Positions 41,379 through 49,677 of a stretch of DNA of 64,000 nucleotides are shown one piece after another (position 1 is the first letter of the stretch; each line of letters opens with the position of its first letter). The stretch is from Neptuniibacter sp048548695. Lineage in GTDB: Bacteria > Pseudomonadota > Gammaproteobacteria > Pseudomonadales > Balneatricaceae. The position numbers were made by a program, and so were the translations under genes. The notes under the pieces were generated by a model. That model worked only from the letters and a program-made list of their open reading frames with translations, was not told the origin of the DNA and made no database searches. Where the stretch lies: assembly GCF_048548695.1 (NCBI RefSeq), contig NZ_JBLYIF010000006.1, one strand, 5' to 3'.

Positions 41379-42625
41379 TGGCTGGTACTCGGAATAAAGG
41401 CAACCCTGGCCTGATGGGCTGGATTGATGATCGCTTCCCGGCGACTGCCATGTGGGAAGATCACCTGTCTAAATACTACGCACCAAAGAACTTCAACTTT
41501 TGGTATTTCTTTGGTTCCCTGGCGCTATTGGTGCTGGTTAACCAGATTCTGACTGGTATCTGGCTGACCATGTCTTACAACCCGTCAGCAGAAGGTGCGT
41601 TTGCATCTATCGAATACATCATGCGTGATGTGGAATATGGCTGGCTGTTGCGTTACATGCACTCCACCGGCGCCTCTGCCTTCTTTGCTGTGGTTTATCT
41701 GCACATGCTGCGTGGCATGATGTATGGCTCGTACCGCAAACCGCGTGAGCTGGTATGGCTGTTTGGTATGACCATCTATCTGGCACTGATGGCAGAAGCC
41801 TTTATGGGTTACCTGCTGCCTTGGGGTCAGATGTCTTATTGGGGTGCTCAGGTAATTGTATCCCTGTTCTCTGCGGTACCGGTGATCGGTCCTGATCTGG
41901 CTGAGTGGATTCGTGGTGATTACCTGATTTCTGGTATTACCCTGAACCGTTTCTTCTCCCTGCACGTTATTGCGCTGCCGATCGTGCTGCTGGCCTTGGT
42001 GGTTCTGCACATTATTGCGCTGCATGAAGTGGGTTCTAATAACCCTGACGGTGTTGAGATCAAAGAGAAGAAAGATGAGAACGGCGTGCCGCTGGATGGT
42101 ATCCCATTCCACCCGTACTACACAGTCAAAGATATTGTTGGCGTTGTGGTCTTCCTGTTTGTCTTTAGTGCAATCATTTTCTTCTTCCCTGAAGGCGGTG
42201 GTTATCTGATTGAAGCACCAAACTTTGAACCGGCTAACCCGCTGAAAACGCCAGCACATATTGCGCCTGTCTGGTACTTCACGCCTTTCTACGCCATGCT
42301 GCGTGCAATTCCGCCGATCTTGGGTTCTCAGTTCCCGGGTGTGGTTGTCATGGGTGGTGCAATTGCCATTCTGTTTGTGCTGCCTTGGCTCGATCGTAGT
42401 CCGGTTAAGTCGATCCGTTACAAGGGTATGGCGAGTAAGATTATGTTGGTAATCTTCTGCATTAGCTTTGTGATTTTGGGTTACCTTGGTGTTGTGGCAT
42501 CTAGCCCAGGACGCACAGTTGTTGCCCAGATCTGTACTGCGCTTTATTTCTTGTACTTCTTTGCTATGCCGTTCTACACCAAAATGGAAAGTACTAAACC
42601 AGTTCCAGAAAGGGTTACAGGCTGA
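41378..42625 (+). CDS. petB: Ubiquinol-cytochrome c reductase, cytochrome b
   Basis: 415 residues with eight transmembrane helices. Heme ligands are the His pairs in LLRYMHSTGASAFFAVVYLH and FFSLHVIALPIVLLALVVLH. The Qo-site motif, usually PEWY, reads PVWYFTPFYAMLR. AGGAGGTTGCG precedes the ATG. It forms the bc1 core with petA and petC; the petC ATG overlaps its stop. Confidence 0.98.
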   Translation: MAGTRNKGNPGLMGWIDDRFPATAMWEDHLSKYYAPKNFNFWYFFGSLALLVLVNQILTGIWLTMSYNPSAEGAFASIEYIMRDVEYGWLLRYMHSTGASAFFAVVYLHMLRGMMYGSYRKPRELVWLFGMTIYLALMAEAFMGYLLPWGQMSYWGAQVIVSLFSAVPVIGPDLAEWIRGDYLISGITLNRFFSLHVIALPIVLLALVVLHIIALHEVGSNNPDGVEIKEKKDENGVPLDGIPFHPYYTVKDIVGVVVFLFVFSAIIFFFPEGGGYLIEAPNFEPANPLKTPAHIAPVWYFTPFYAMLRAIPPILGSQFPGVVVMGGAIAILFVLPWLDRSPVKSIRYKGMASKIMLVIFCISFVILGYLGVVASSPGRTVVAQICTALYFLYFFAMPFYTKMESTKPVPERVTG

Positions 42626-43398
42626 TGAAAAAGTTTTTAATCACATTAGTAATGGCGGTGCTGCCTCTTACAGCTAATGCCGCTGGTGGTTCTGGTCACC
42701 TGGACCACATGGATGTTGATCTGCATAACCAGGCATCATTGCAGCGCGGCATGAAAACCTTTGTTAACTACTGCATGGGTTGTCACTCTGCTCAGTACCA
42801 GCGTTTTGAGCGTGCTGCTATTGACCTGGGTATGGATCCTGAACTGGTGCAAGAGCATTTGATCTTTGGTGATCAGAAAGTCGGTGAGCAGATGACTATT
42901 GCTATGTCTGCTGGCGACGCGGGTAAGTGGTTTGGTAACCCTCCACCTGACCTGACTCTGGAGGCGCGTCTGCGCGGCCCAGATTGGATCTACACCTACC
43001 TGCGTAGCTTTTATGCCGATGATAGCCGTCCATGGGGCGTCAACAATGCGGTATTCAAGGATGTAGGTATGCCAAACGTGCTGGCGCCTCTACAGGGTGT
43101 GCAAATTGCAACCTGTTCCCATGAGGAAATGGCGTTGCATGGTATGCGTGGTGAGGGAGTTGATCCTCTGACTAACCTGCCGTTGAATAGCTGTTCCAGC
43201 ATTGTTAAGGGAACCGGTGAGCTGAGCCCTGAAGAGTTTGATAAGGTAGTATATGACCTTGTTAACTTTATGGCTTACATCGGTGAGCCGTCCAAACTGG
43301 ACTCTCATCGCATCGGCACCTACGTGCTGATCTTCCTGGTACTGTTCTTCTTTGTCGCATTTGCGCTGAAGAAAGAGTACTGGAGAGACGTTCACTAA
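42625..43398 (+). CDS. petC: Ubiquinol-cytochrome c reductase, cytochrome c1
   Basis: 257 residues. Signal peptide (about 1-19, ending ANA), heme c attachment CMGCH at ~48, an axial Met candidate in DVGMPNVLAPLQG, and a C-terminal membrane anchor (IGTYVLIFLVLFFFVAFALKK). It passes electrons to soluble cytochrome c. Last gene of petABC. Confidence 0.97.
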   Translation: MKKFLITLVMAVLPLTANAAGGSGHLDHMDVDLHNQASLQRGMKTFVNYCMGCHSAQYQRFERAAIDLGMDPELVQEHLIFGDQKVGEQMTIAMSAGDAGKWFGNPPPDLTLEARLRGPDWIYTYLRSFYADDSRPWGVNNAVFKDVGMPNVLAPLQGVQIATCSHEEMALHGMRGEGVDPLTNLPLNSCSSIVKGTGELSPEEFDKVVYDLVNFMAYIGEPSKLDSHRIGTYVLIFLVLFFFVAFALKKEYWRDVH

Positions 43399-43404
43399 AA
43401 TACG

Positions 43405-43415
43405 TGTGATATAAT
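43405..43415 (+). promoter_or_regulatory. Extended -10 promoter of sspA
   Basis: TGTGATATAAT contains a perfect TATAAT with TG one base before it (extended -10), right after the petC stop; no good -35 is seen. The start would be near 43422. Confidence 0.6.
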
Positions 43416-43432
43416 CAGACGGTATTTTTCCG

Positions 43433-43458
43433 GCGCGGCCCCCGTTAGGTGGCCGCGC
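43433..43458 (+). promoter_or_regulatory. GC-rich hairpin in the sspA leader
   Basis: GCGCGGCC and GGCCGCGC form a perfect 8-bp stem with a 10-base loop, just after the proposed start of transcription and 25 bp before the sspA ATG. No T run follows, so it is not a usual terminator. It may be a leader hairpin, or end the petABC message. Confidence 0.6.
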
Positions 43459-43482
43459 ATCTGCTTTGAAGGGGTTTCATCA

Positions 43483-44121
43483 ATGGGTGTTGTCGCTAAA
43501 CGTTCTTCCATGTGTTTCTACTCGAACGGTGAAGACCAATATAGCCACCGGGTACGTATCGTGCTGGCTGAGAAAGGTGTTGCTGTTGAAGTATATGACT
43601 GTGATGAGAGTAATCTGCCGGAGGATCTGACTTCGGTAAATCCTTATAATAGTCTGCCGACACTGTTAGATCGGGACCTGGTGCTGTTTGAGCCCAACGT
43701 GATGATGGAGTATCTGGATGAGCGTTTTCCTCACCCACCGTTGTTGCCAGTATATCCGGTAGCGCGTGCAGAAAGTCGTCTGTATATCTATCGTATCCAG
43801 CGTGACTGGTGTGACTTGGCCGATACCATTGTGCAAGGTATGCGTGACGGAGATCCAGCAGCTATTGAGGCAGCCCGTAAGGAGTTGCGCGATAGTTTGG
43901 TGTCTACGGCACCTATTTTCGCTGAAAAACCTTATTTCATGAGCGAAGAATTTACCTTGGTTGATTGTTGTCTCGCCCCGTTATTATGGCGCTTGCCAGT
44001 ATTGGGCATCGAGTTGCCAGAGGGGCCATGTAAACCACTGCTGCGCTACATGGAACGTTTATTTGAGCGTGAGGCATTTCAGCTGAGTTTGTCCGAAGCT
44101 GAGCGTGAAATGCACGATTGA
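43483..44121 (+). CDS. sspA: Stringent starvation protein A
   Basis: 212 residues (E. coli 212). GST-like fold: N-terminal thioredoxin domain (MCFYSNGEDQYSHRVRIVLAEKG, YNSLPTLLDRDLVLFEPNVMMEYLDERFPHPPLLP) and all-helical C-terminal domain. SspA binds RNA polymerase and alters transcription in stationary phase and acid stress; it lacks GST activity. GAAGGGG precedes the ATG. sspB follows after a terminator, so the two are less tightly linked than in E. coli. Confidence 0.96.
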   Translation: MGVVAKRSSMCFYSNGEDQYSHRVRIVLAEKGVAVEVYDCDESNLPEDLTSVNPYNSLPTLLDRDLVLFEPNVMMEYLDERFPHPPLLPVYPVARAESRLYIYRIQRDWCDLADTIVQGMRDGDPAAIEAARKELRDSLVSTAPIFAEKPYFMSEEFTLVDCCLAPLLWRLPVLGIELPEGPCKPLLRYMERLFEREAFQLSLSEAEREMHD

Positions 44122-44136
44122 TCCACTGCAATGCAG

Positions 44137-44166
44137 AAAAAGGGATGTTAAAGCATCCCTTTTTTA
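44137..44166 (+). terminator. Terminator between sspA and sspB
   Basis: AGGGATG (141-147) and CATCCCT (154-160) with a TTAAAG loop, A-rich before and six T after. Confidence 0.9.
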
Positions 44167-44245
44167 TTGCTGGTAACGGCAGTAAATGTTCCTGTACAGT
44201 GAGCAGGCGCACAAAAAGTGTGAGTAGCTCACGGAGGAGGTAATC

Positions 44246-44671
44246 ATGAAACCCAGTCGTCCTTATATTGCCAGGGCCTTGTATAGCTGGTTGTTAGACT
44301 GCGATTTGACGCCGCATATCGTGGTTGATACCACGCAAGAAGGTGTTCAGGTGCCTGGACAATTTGTCGAGAATGGTCAGATTGTCCTAAATATTGCACC
44401 TGGCGCTGTGCAGGGGTTAATCATGGATGATCAGGTAATAGAGTTTAGTGCCCGGTTTTCAGGCCAGCCAATGCAGGTCTATGTGCCTTTAGCTGCCCTG
44501 TTGGCATTGTATGCCAGGGAAAATGGGCAGGGTATGGTGTTTGGTCAAGAGCCTGCCGCTGAATATTACCTGCAGGCCGCGCCGGTAGCCGGAGAGCCAA
44601 GTGCCAGCGAACGGAATACAGAAACCTCAGGCCGGCCTGCTAAGAAGCCAACCCTGAAAGTTGTTAAATAA
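44246..44671 (+). CDS. sspB: ClpXP protease specificity-enhancing factor SspB
   Basis: 141 residues. The N-terminal substrate-binding domain has SRPYIARALYSWLLDCDLTPHI; a flexible linker leads to the XB peptide PTLKVVK at the C-terminus, which docks on the ClpX N-domain. It delivers ssrA-tagged proteins to ClpXP. GGAGGAGG precedes the ATG. Confidence 0.96.
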   Translation: MKPSRPYIARALYSWLLDCDLTPHIVVDTTQEGVQVPGQFVENGQIVLNIAPGAVQGLIMDDQVIEFSARFSGQPMQVYVPLAALLALYARENGQGMVFGQEPAAEYYLQAAPVAGEPSASERNTETSGRPAKKPTLKVVK

Positions 44672-44698
44672 AAAAGGGAGGCATGCCTCCCTTTTTTG
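44669..44698. terminator. Bidirectional terminator between sspB and dolP
   Basis: AAAAAAGGGAGGC and GCCTCCCTTTTTT flank a two-base centre, a perfect long stem with A/T runs on both sides, between convergent genes. Confidence 0.93.
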
Positions 44699-44711
44699 TT
44701 GCTGAACAAAC

Positions 44712-45290
44712 TCAGTCGATATATTCAAACACCTTCACAATCTTCTCTACGCCAGCAATACCGCGTACGATACTGACTGCCCGATTGGCTTCTGCCTGGG
44801 TCATCAAGCCCATTAAGTAGACGGTACTGCTATCGGTAACCACTTTTATCCGTGAGCCATCGACCTGACTATTGGTGAGTAACTGTGCCTTCACCTTAGT
44901 GGTAAGCCAGGCATCGTTGGTACGGGATAATGCTGACGAGACACCTGAAATTTTAATTTCATTATTGATGCGGCGAACTTTTTTTACATTGCTGACAACC
45001 TGCTCAGCCTCCTGGCGAGCCCGGTCCGAGGGTGCCTGGCCGGTCAGCAACACGATGCCGTTATAGCTGGTCACGCTGATATTCGAGGCAACCAGCTCGG
45101 CGCTGCCTTTTTTCAGGTTTACCAGCGACAGGGTTTCAATGATTTCATCATCTACGTAAGCACCTACCGTGCGTGCGGTACGCTCCTGGGCAATGGGTTG
45201 TTCCCGTGTCGCGCTGATCAGATCGGAACATCCGGACAGTGCGATGGTTGTGGACAAGGTTATCAATAACAGAGCTGTGCTTTTCTTCAT
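44712..45290 (-). CDS. dolP: Outer-membrane lipoprotein DolP (YraP), two BON domains
   Basis: 192 residues. The lipobox LSGC (Cys21) is followed by Ser, so outer-membrane sorting is expected. Two BON domains (about 50-115 and 125-190) carry the usual VTSYNGIVLLTGQAP and VVTDSSTVYLMGLM. E. coli DolP supports the BAM machinery and amidase activation at the septum. Last gene of lpoA-yraN-diaA-dolP, in the E. coli order. Confidence 0.94.
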   Translation of the reverse strand: MKKSTALLLITLSTTIALSGCSDLISATREQPIAQERTARTVGAYVDDEIIETLSLVNLKKGSAELVASNISVTSYNGIVLLTGQAPSDRARQEAEQVVSNVKKVRRINNEIKISGVSSALSRTNDAWLTTKVKAQLLTNSQVDGSRIKVVTDSSTVYLMGLMTQAEANRAVSIVRGIAGVEKIVKVFEYID

Positions 45291-45292
45291 GA

Positions 45293-45886
45293 TCAGGTTT
45301 CGCTTCCAAACAGTTGGTAATCAATTAAATCGCAGAGAATGTGCAGCACCATCAGATGCGAGTGGTGTACCAGTGCCCGATCTTGGCTTGGGATGCAAAT
45401 CTCCACTTCGTCGGGGCTTAACAGTGCGGTGATATCCCCGCCATCATTGCCATTCAGGGCAATCACACTCATATCCCGGTCATGTGCTGCTTGAATTGCC
45501 TGAACCAGATTACTGGAGCGGCCACTTATCGACAGCAGTAATAAAATATCACCCGGCTGTCCCAGTGCATGTATCTGCTTGGCCTGAGCATCAATAAAGC
45601 TGCCATCCTCTGAAATGGCGCTCATGGTGGCACCGTCGGTGCTCAGGTTAATTGCGGGCAGTCCGGGCCTCTCTTGCTGAAAACGGCTCATTAGCAAGGT
45701 TGTGAAGTGCTGTGAAAGCGCGGATGACGCGCCGTTGGCGCAGCACAAGATCTTGTGCTCATTGACTAAGCAGTGCAGCAGAAGTTCACTGGCATGGGCG
45801 ATCAGAGGCGTGTATTGCTCAATGGTGATCGCGTTGATCTCCATCGAGTTGTGAAAGTGGCTAACGATGCGATCCTGAAGTTCCAT
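45293..45886 (-). CDS. diaA: DnaA-initiator-associating protein DiaA (SIS domain)
   Basis: 197 residues, a single SIS domain with CCANGASSALSQHF, LLLSISGRSSNLVQA and LHILCDLIDYQLFG. It resembles GmhA (phosphoheptose isomerase), but gene context lpoA-yraN-diaA-dolP supports DiaA, which tetramerises and helps DnaA assemble at oriC. Two bases separate it from dolP. Confidence 0.9.
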   Translation of the reverse strand: MELQDRIVSHFHNSMEINAITIEQYTPLIAHASELLLHCLVNEHKILCCANGASSALSQHFTTLLMSRFQQERPGLPAINLSTDGATMSAISEDGSFIDAQAKQIHALGQPGDILLLLSISGRSSNLVQAIQAAHDRDMSVIALNGNDGGDITALLSPDEVEICIPSQDRALVHHSHLMVLHILCDLIDYQLFGSET

Positions 45887-45903
45887 AGTATGGGCTTCTG
45901 TTT

Positions 45904-46263
45904 CTAGGCTTGAAAGGCATCTTTATACCATACCGGATGCAGGCCTGCTTCACTTGCCTCAAAAGCTATCACATCGAAGCGACAGGTTGGTGTGTGCCCT
46001 TGGGGTTGTTGACTGAGGTAATGCATTGCAGTGCGAATGATTTTTTGCTGTTTTTGGCGGCTGACAGAAGCAGCAGCACCGCCAAATGTCTGGCTTGACC
46101 GATAACGCACTTCCACAAAGAGTAGGATGTCTCCCTGCAGCATGATCAGATCTATCTCACCGAAGCGGCAGTGGTAGTTACGGCTGCGTAGTCTGCAGCC
46201 GTGACGTGCCAGTAGCTTTTCTGCGATTTTTTCGGCGTCCTTGCCGCGTTGTTTGCGATCCAT
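45904..46263 (-). CDS. yraN: YraN family (UPF0102) nuclease-fold protein
   Basis: 119 residues. GKDAEKIAEKLLARHGCRLRS, GEIDLIM and FVEVRYR give the Asp and Glu/Lys-type pattern of a restriction-endonuclease-like fold (Holliday-junction-resolvase-like); here the usual EVK reads EVR. Exact function is unknown. Eight bases after lpoA. Confidence 0.92.
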   Translation of the reverse strand: MDRKQRGKDAEKIAEKLLARHGCRLRSRNYHCRFGEIDLIMLQGDILLFVEVRYRSSQTFGGAAASVSRQKQQKIIRTAMHYLSQQPQGHTPTCRFDVIAFEASEAGLHPVWYKDAFQA

Positions 46264-46271
46264 GCATGATC

Positions 46272-48071
46272 CTATTCAATAAGTTGAGGTACTCCATCCC
46301 GGAATCTGGCCCAGAGGAGGGTGCGCACTATTTCACCACGTGTATTGATGCTTAATTGCCCGGTCTCACCTTGAATTTGTGTGCCGGGCACGGCTTGTAG
46401 CTGGTTTAAGTAAGGGTATACATGGTAGGCATCCAGACCTAATGCGTATAGACGTCCAAACCGGCTTTCCGCATTGGCGCGTTGCTGGGTAAGCAAAATT
46501 TTATCTTGGCTGGGTGGCTGTAGTGTCCAGGGCGAGGCGCAGAAGTGAATACCGTTTAAATCCTGATCAAGTACTGGATTTTGGCTGCCGCTGTATACAT
46601 GCGAGCTGGCGTAAATGGGCAAATCGCCGGCAAAATTGAAGGCTAGGATCGGTTTAATCTGACGAGCGTCATTCGGTAGCGCGGTTAGGTAGATGGCGTC
46701 GATATCAGTACGGCGATGCTCTTCAAATTCCAGCTTTATTCCCGGCAGACGTTGTTTTAGCGCTTTAAATCGACTCTGGCTGGCATCAGTATTGAGCAGG
46801 CTGGCAATGCTGCCGGCAAATGTATCGATGTTGCCGAGTTGAGTTTGGGTAATCACTTTGCCCCCCAGTTCTGTGAACTGTTGGTTAAATGCCGAGGCAA
46901 TTCGGCTGCCCCATTCTGTGGCGGGCGTAATGCTGGCGACTTGGCGGTGGCCATCCTGCCACATTTTTGTTGCCGCCTGGCGTGCCTCGTCTTCGGCTGA
47001 CAGGCCAAACTGAAACAGCTGGGCCGCGCTTGGTCCTTCGCTATAGTTCAGTGCCAGGACGGGAGAGGTGAGTGTGCCCTGGTCGGCTAACTGGATGACA
47101 AACTCTTTGTCCAGAGGCCCGATAATTAGATCGATTTCCAGCGTGTTGAGCAGTGGTATCAGCTGGAATGGGCTATTTATCTGGCTGGAGTCCAAAAATA
47201 GCAGTTCCGGCTTCGTCAAGGAGCCATCTCTGAAATGAGCCTGCAGAATTCCCTCTTTAATCGCGGTTGCGGGTCCGCTGAGTTGTCCGCTATTGGGTAG
47301 CAGCACTGCTACTTTTTGAGCGTTTAGCTGAGCTGTATTCATGTTGCTGAGCTGGCTGGGCGGTAAAGCGTTGGCTGGATGATCAGTCCAGAGTGCTTGC
47401 CAGCGCTGCAAGGCCTGGTTTTGGCTGTCCAGTGCGGTGTTGCTGAGCAACGTCATTGCCAGTTCCAGCCAGCCTTGTTCAAAGTAGCTGTTGGTGCCTG
47501 ACTGAATAAGTTGGCGCAGGGTGTCTGGGTTAAATTGGAGTAATAGATCCCAGATTCGGTCGTGCAGAGGCTGCTGTTCTGCAGCAGGTGTGAGCAGGGC
47601 AATTTTGATCAGTTCGCGGACTTCGCTCAGTGGATCATTTTGTTGTTGGTAGGCTTCGGCTCTCAGCTCACGGTATTCAATGGCCTGTGCTGCTGGGTAA
47701 TCGTTGCTGCTTGCTTCCGGAATTTGGTCGAGGTAAATCAATGCTTGTCTGGCATCGCTCTGTTCCAGAGCCGCTTTAGCTTTGAGTTTGGCGATATCAA
47801 AGCGCAGGGAGGGTGTCAGCAGTGACAGATCAATTTGATCGAGCACGGAAAGCGCGCGTTGTTTTTCGTTCAGCGTGAGCAGCAGCTTGGCAGCCTCCAT
47901 GCGCAGTTCTGCGGCACGGATGGGTTTGGCGCTGGTGGACTGTTTCAGTAGTGACTCAACTTGGTTTTCCGGCGTGGCATCTTCGACCGTAGGGCGCGGC
48001 AGGTTGTTACTACAGGCGGAAATTACTAGAACACAGAGGGTTAACAGAGACAGTCGGTAGCTAAATTTCAT
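46272..48071 (-). CDS. lpoA: Penicillin-binding protein activator LpoA
   Basis: 599 residues (E. coli 678; the Pseudomonas homologue is nearer in length). The lipobox is VISAC at residue ~20, followed by Ser. The N-terminal part (to ~250) is TPR-like helical; the C-terminal part (from KVAVLLPNSGQLSGPATAIKEG) is a periplasmic-binding-protein-like fold. It is an outer-membrane lipoprotein that stimulates PBP1A. The start lies only 36 bp from the divergent rsmI start. Confidence 0.93.
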   Translation of the reverse strand: MKFSYRLSLLTLCVLVISACSNNLPRPTVEDATPENQVESLLKQSTSAKPIRAAELRMEAAKLLLTLNEKQRALSVLDQIDLSLLTPSLRFDIAKLKAKAALEQSDARQALIYLDQIPEASSNDYPAAQAIEYRELRAEAYQQQNDPLSEVRELIKIALLTPAAEQQPLHDRIWDLLLQFNPDTLRQLIQSGTNSYFEQGWLELAMTLLSNTALDSQNQALQRWQALWTDHPANALPPSQLSNMNTAQLNAQKVAVLLPNSGQLSGPATAIKEGILQAHFRDGSLTKPELLFLDSSQINSPFQLIPLLNTLEIDLIIGPLDKEFVIQLADQGTLTSPVLALNYSEGPSAAQLFQFGLSAEDEARQAATKMWQDGHRQVASITPATEWGSRIASAFNQQFTELGGKVITQTQLGNIDTFAGSIASLLNTDASQSRFKALKQRLPGIKLEFEEHRRTDIDAIYLTALPNDARQIKPILAFNFAGDLPIYASSHVYSGSQNPVLDQDLNGIHFCASPWTLQPPSQDKILLTQQRANAESRFGRLYALGLDAYHVYPYLNQLQAVPGTQIQGETGQLSINTRGEIVRTLLWARFRDGVPQLIE

Positions 48072-48076
48072 ATACT
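48071..48076 (+). promoter_or_regulatory. Possible -10 element for rsmI
   Basis: TATACT lies at the lpoA start codon on the other strand, 32 bp before the rsmI ATG. The -35 is weak. With 36 bp between divergent starts, the promoters must overlap each other or the genes. Confidence 0.35.
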
Positions 48077-48107
48077 TCTCAATCCGGATTTGAGGATAGT
48101 GTCCGTC

Positions 48108-48956
48108 ATGTTGGAATCTGCACTGTACGTTGTTGCCACCCCGATTGGAAATCTAGAGGATATGTCTCCCCGTGCGGTGGAAACGCTCAAGGCGGTGGCA
48201 GTTATTGCAGCCGAAGATACCCGTCATACCGCCCGTTTGCTGGCGCATTTCAATATAGATACCCGGCTGATCTCTGTGCACGAACACAATGAACGTCAGC
48301 GAATCGATACGATTGTACACCAGCTGGAAAGTGGTGCCAGTGTCGCTTTGGTTTCGGATGCAGGAACGCCGCTGATTTCAGATCCTGGTTATGTGGTGGT
48401 GCGTGAAATTCGTAAAGCAGGCTTTCGTGTCGTGCCTATTCCTGGTTGTGTGGCGTTTGTGGCAGCCCTGTCGGCTGCGGGTTTGCCCACGGACCGGTTC
48501 GTCTTCGAAGGATTCCTGCCTGCAAAAAGCAGTGCTCGCAAGCAGTATTTGCAGAATCTGGCCGCAGAGCCGCGCACTCTGGTGTTTTATGAATCGCCAC
48601 ACCGGATTCTTGCATCGCTGCAGGATATGCGTCAGGTGTTTGGTGGCGAGCGGGTTGTGGCAGTGGCACGTGAATTAACCAAAACTTATGAAACCATTCG
48701 GGCAGATCAACTGACTGAATTGATTGCTTGGATGGAAGCTGATAGCAATCAGCAGCGCGGTGAATTTGTTGTGTTGGTGCAAGGGGTGGCTAAAGAGAAA
48801 TCTCCGGAGGCTGATCAACGCTCTATTGAGGTGCTTGATATTTTGCTGGCGGAGTTGCCGGTGAGTCAGGCGGCCGCTCTGGCTGCCAAACTGACGGGGA
48901 TAAAGAAAAAGACTCTGTATCAATTGGCATTGGAAAAGCAGGCTGAGGATGAGTAA
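48108..48956 (+). CDS. rsmI: 16S rRNA (cytidine1402-2'-O)-methyltransferase RsmI
   Basis: 282 residues. LYVVATPIGNLEDMSPRAVETL, AAEDTRHTARLL, VALVSDAGTPLISDPGYVV and FYESPHRILASL are characteristic of RsmI, a tetrapyrrole-methylase-fold enzyme. It modifies C1402 in the decoding centre together with RsmH, also in this window. The ATG at 48108 is chosen over a TTG at 48090 and a GTG at 48099 from the position of GAGGAT. It is followed by rnpB. Confidence 0.95.
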   Translation: MLESALYVVATPIGNLEDMSPRAVETLKAVAVIAAEDTRHTARLLAHFNIDTRLISVHEHNERQRIDTIVHQLESGASVALVSDAGTPLISDPGYVVVREIRKAGFRVVPIPGCVAFVAALSAAGLPTDRFVFEGFLPAKSSARKQYLQNLAAEPRTLVFYESPHRILASLQDMRQVFGGERVVAVARELTKTYETIRADQLTELIAWMEADSNQQRGEFVVLVQGVAKEKSPEADQRSIEVLDILLAELPVSQAAALAAKLTGIKKKTLYQLALEKQAEDE

Positions 48957-48997
48957 ATCAGCTCGCGCCGACCGCAGAGTTTTGGTAGTCTTGCCGC

Positions 48998-49347
48998 CGA
49001 GAGTTCACCAGACAGTCGCTGCTTATTTATAAGTGGAGGAAAGTCCGGGCTCCAATGGGCAAGGTGCCAGATAACGTCTGGGCGGCGTGAGCCGACGGCC
49101 AGTGCAACAGAAAATATACCGCCTAAGCACCCTCGGGTGCCGGTAAGGTTGAAATGGTGCGGTAAGAGCGCACCGCGTGGGTGGCAACACCTCACGGCAA
49201 GGTAAACCCCACCCGGAGCAAGACCAAATAGGAACCCAATAGGCGTGGCCCGCGCTGGGTTCGGGTAGGTCGCTTGAGGTGCATGGTGACGTGCATCCCA
49301 GATGAATGACTGTCCTAGACAGAACCCGGCTTATCGGTGAACTCTCG
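48998..49347 (+). ncRNA. rnpB: RNase P RNA, bacterial class A
   Basis: About 350 nt. The ends CGAGAGTTCACC (48998-49009) and GGTGAACTCTCG (49336-49347) pair to form helix P1. Conserved elements are in order: AGACAGTCGC, GAGGAAAGTCCGGGCTCC, the ACAGAAAATATACCGCC region, GGTAAGGTTGAAATGGTG, GTAAGAGCGCACC, and AGACAGAACCCGGCTTATC near the 3' end. It is the catalytic RNA that cuts tRNA 5' leaders. The location between rsmI and mraZ matches Pseudomonas. The 3' end is followed by a T-rich stretch. Confidence 0.96.
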
Positions 49348-49415
49348 TTTTTCCTCCTTCTGCTTTATCTATGCCTATTTAAGCTTCTTGGGCCTTTAAG
49401 CCCCGTGTCCCGTGG

Positions 49416-49430
49416 CACTCATCATGAGTG
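49416..49430. repeat. Inverted repeat between rnpB and mraZ
   Basis: CACTCAT-C-ATGAGTG, perfect 7-bp arms around one base. It lies about 70 bp past rnpB. As DNA it looks like a dimeric repressor site; its partner is unknown. Confidence 0.5.
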
Positions 49431-49581
49431 TGGCTGCATTAGCGTCTCATCTATGCGTATATTTTTTTGCGCTTATTCATTTTTAAATTATTGATTTATA
49501 TAGGATATTATGAATTTCTTAGGCTTTTGTTTGGCCTAAAAATACGCGGTGTGTTTTTTTCTTAAGCGGCAGGGATTGTCC

Positions 49582-49610
49582 TTGCTTTACATGTTGTTAA
49601 TTTCTATAGT
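49582..49610 (+). promoter_or_regulatory. Promoter of mraZ and the dcw cluster
   Basis: TTGCTT (49582-49587), 17-bp spacer, TATAGT (49605-49610). The start would fall at about 49617, at the beginning of the MraZ repeats. Confidence 0.7.
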
Positions 49611-49619
49611 GTGCTTTAG

Positions 49620-49643
49620 TGGGATAAAGTGGGTAAAAGTGGG
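49620..49643 (+). promoter_or_regulatory. MraZ operator: three TGGG direct repeats at 10-bp steps
   Basis: TGGG starts at 49620, 49630 and 49640, each followed by six A/T-rich bases, one helical turn apart. This is the known arrangement recognised by the MraZ ring, placed just downstream of the promoter, for autorepression of the dcw cluster. Confidence 0.88.
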
Positions 49644-49677
49644 ATATTTTGATTTATATGTGGGTTAGCGAGTAGAT

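Larger units (their letters stand above)
49348..49677. other. Intergenic region between rnpB and mraZ
   Basis: 330 bp, AT-rich, no gene seen. It contains an inverted repeat (49416-49430), the mraZ promoter and the MraZ operator, each listed separately. Confidence 0.75.
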
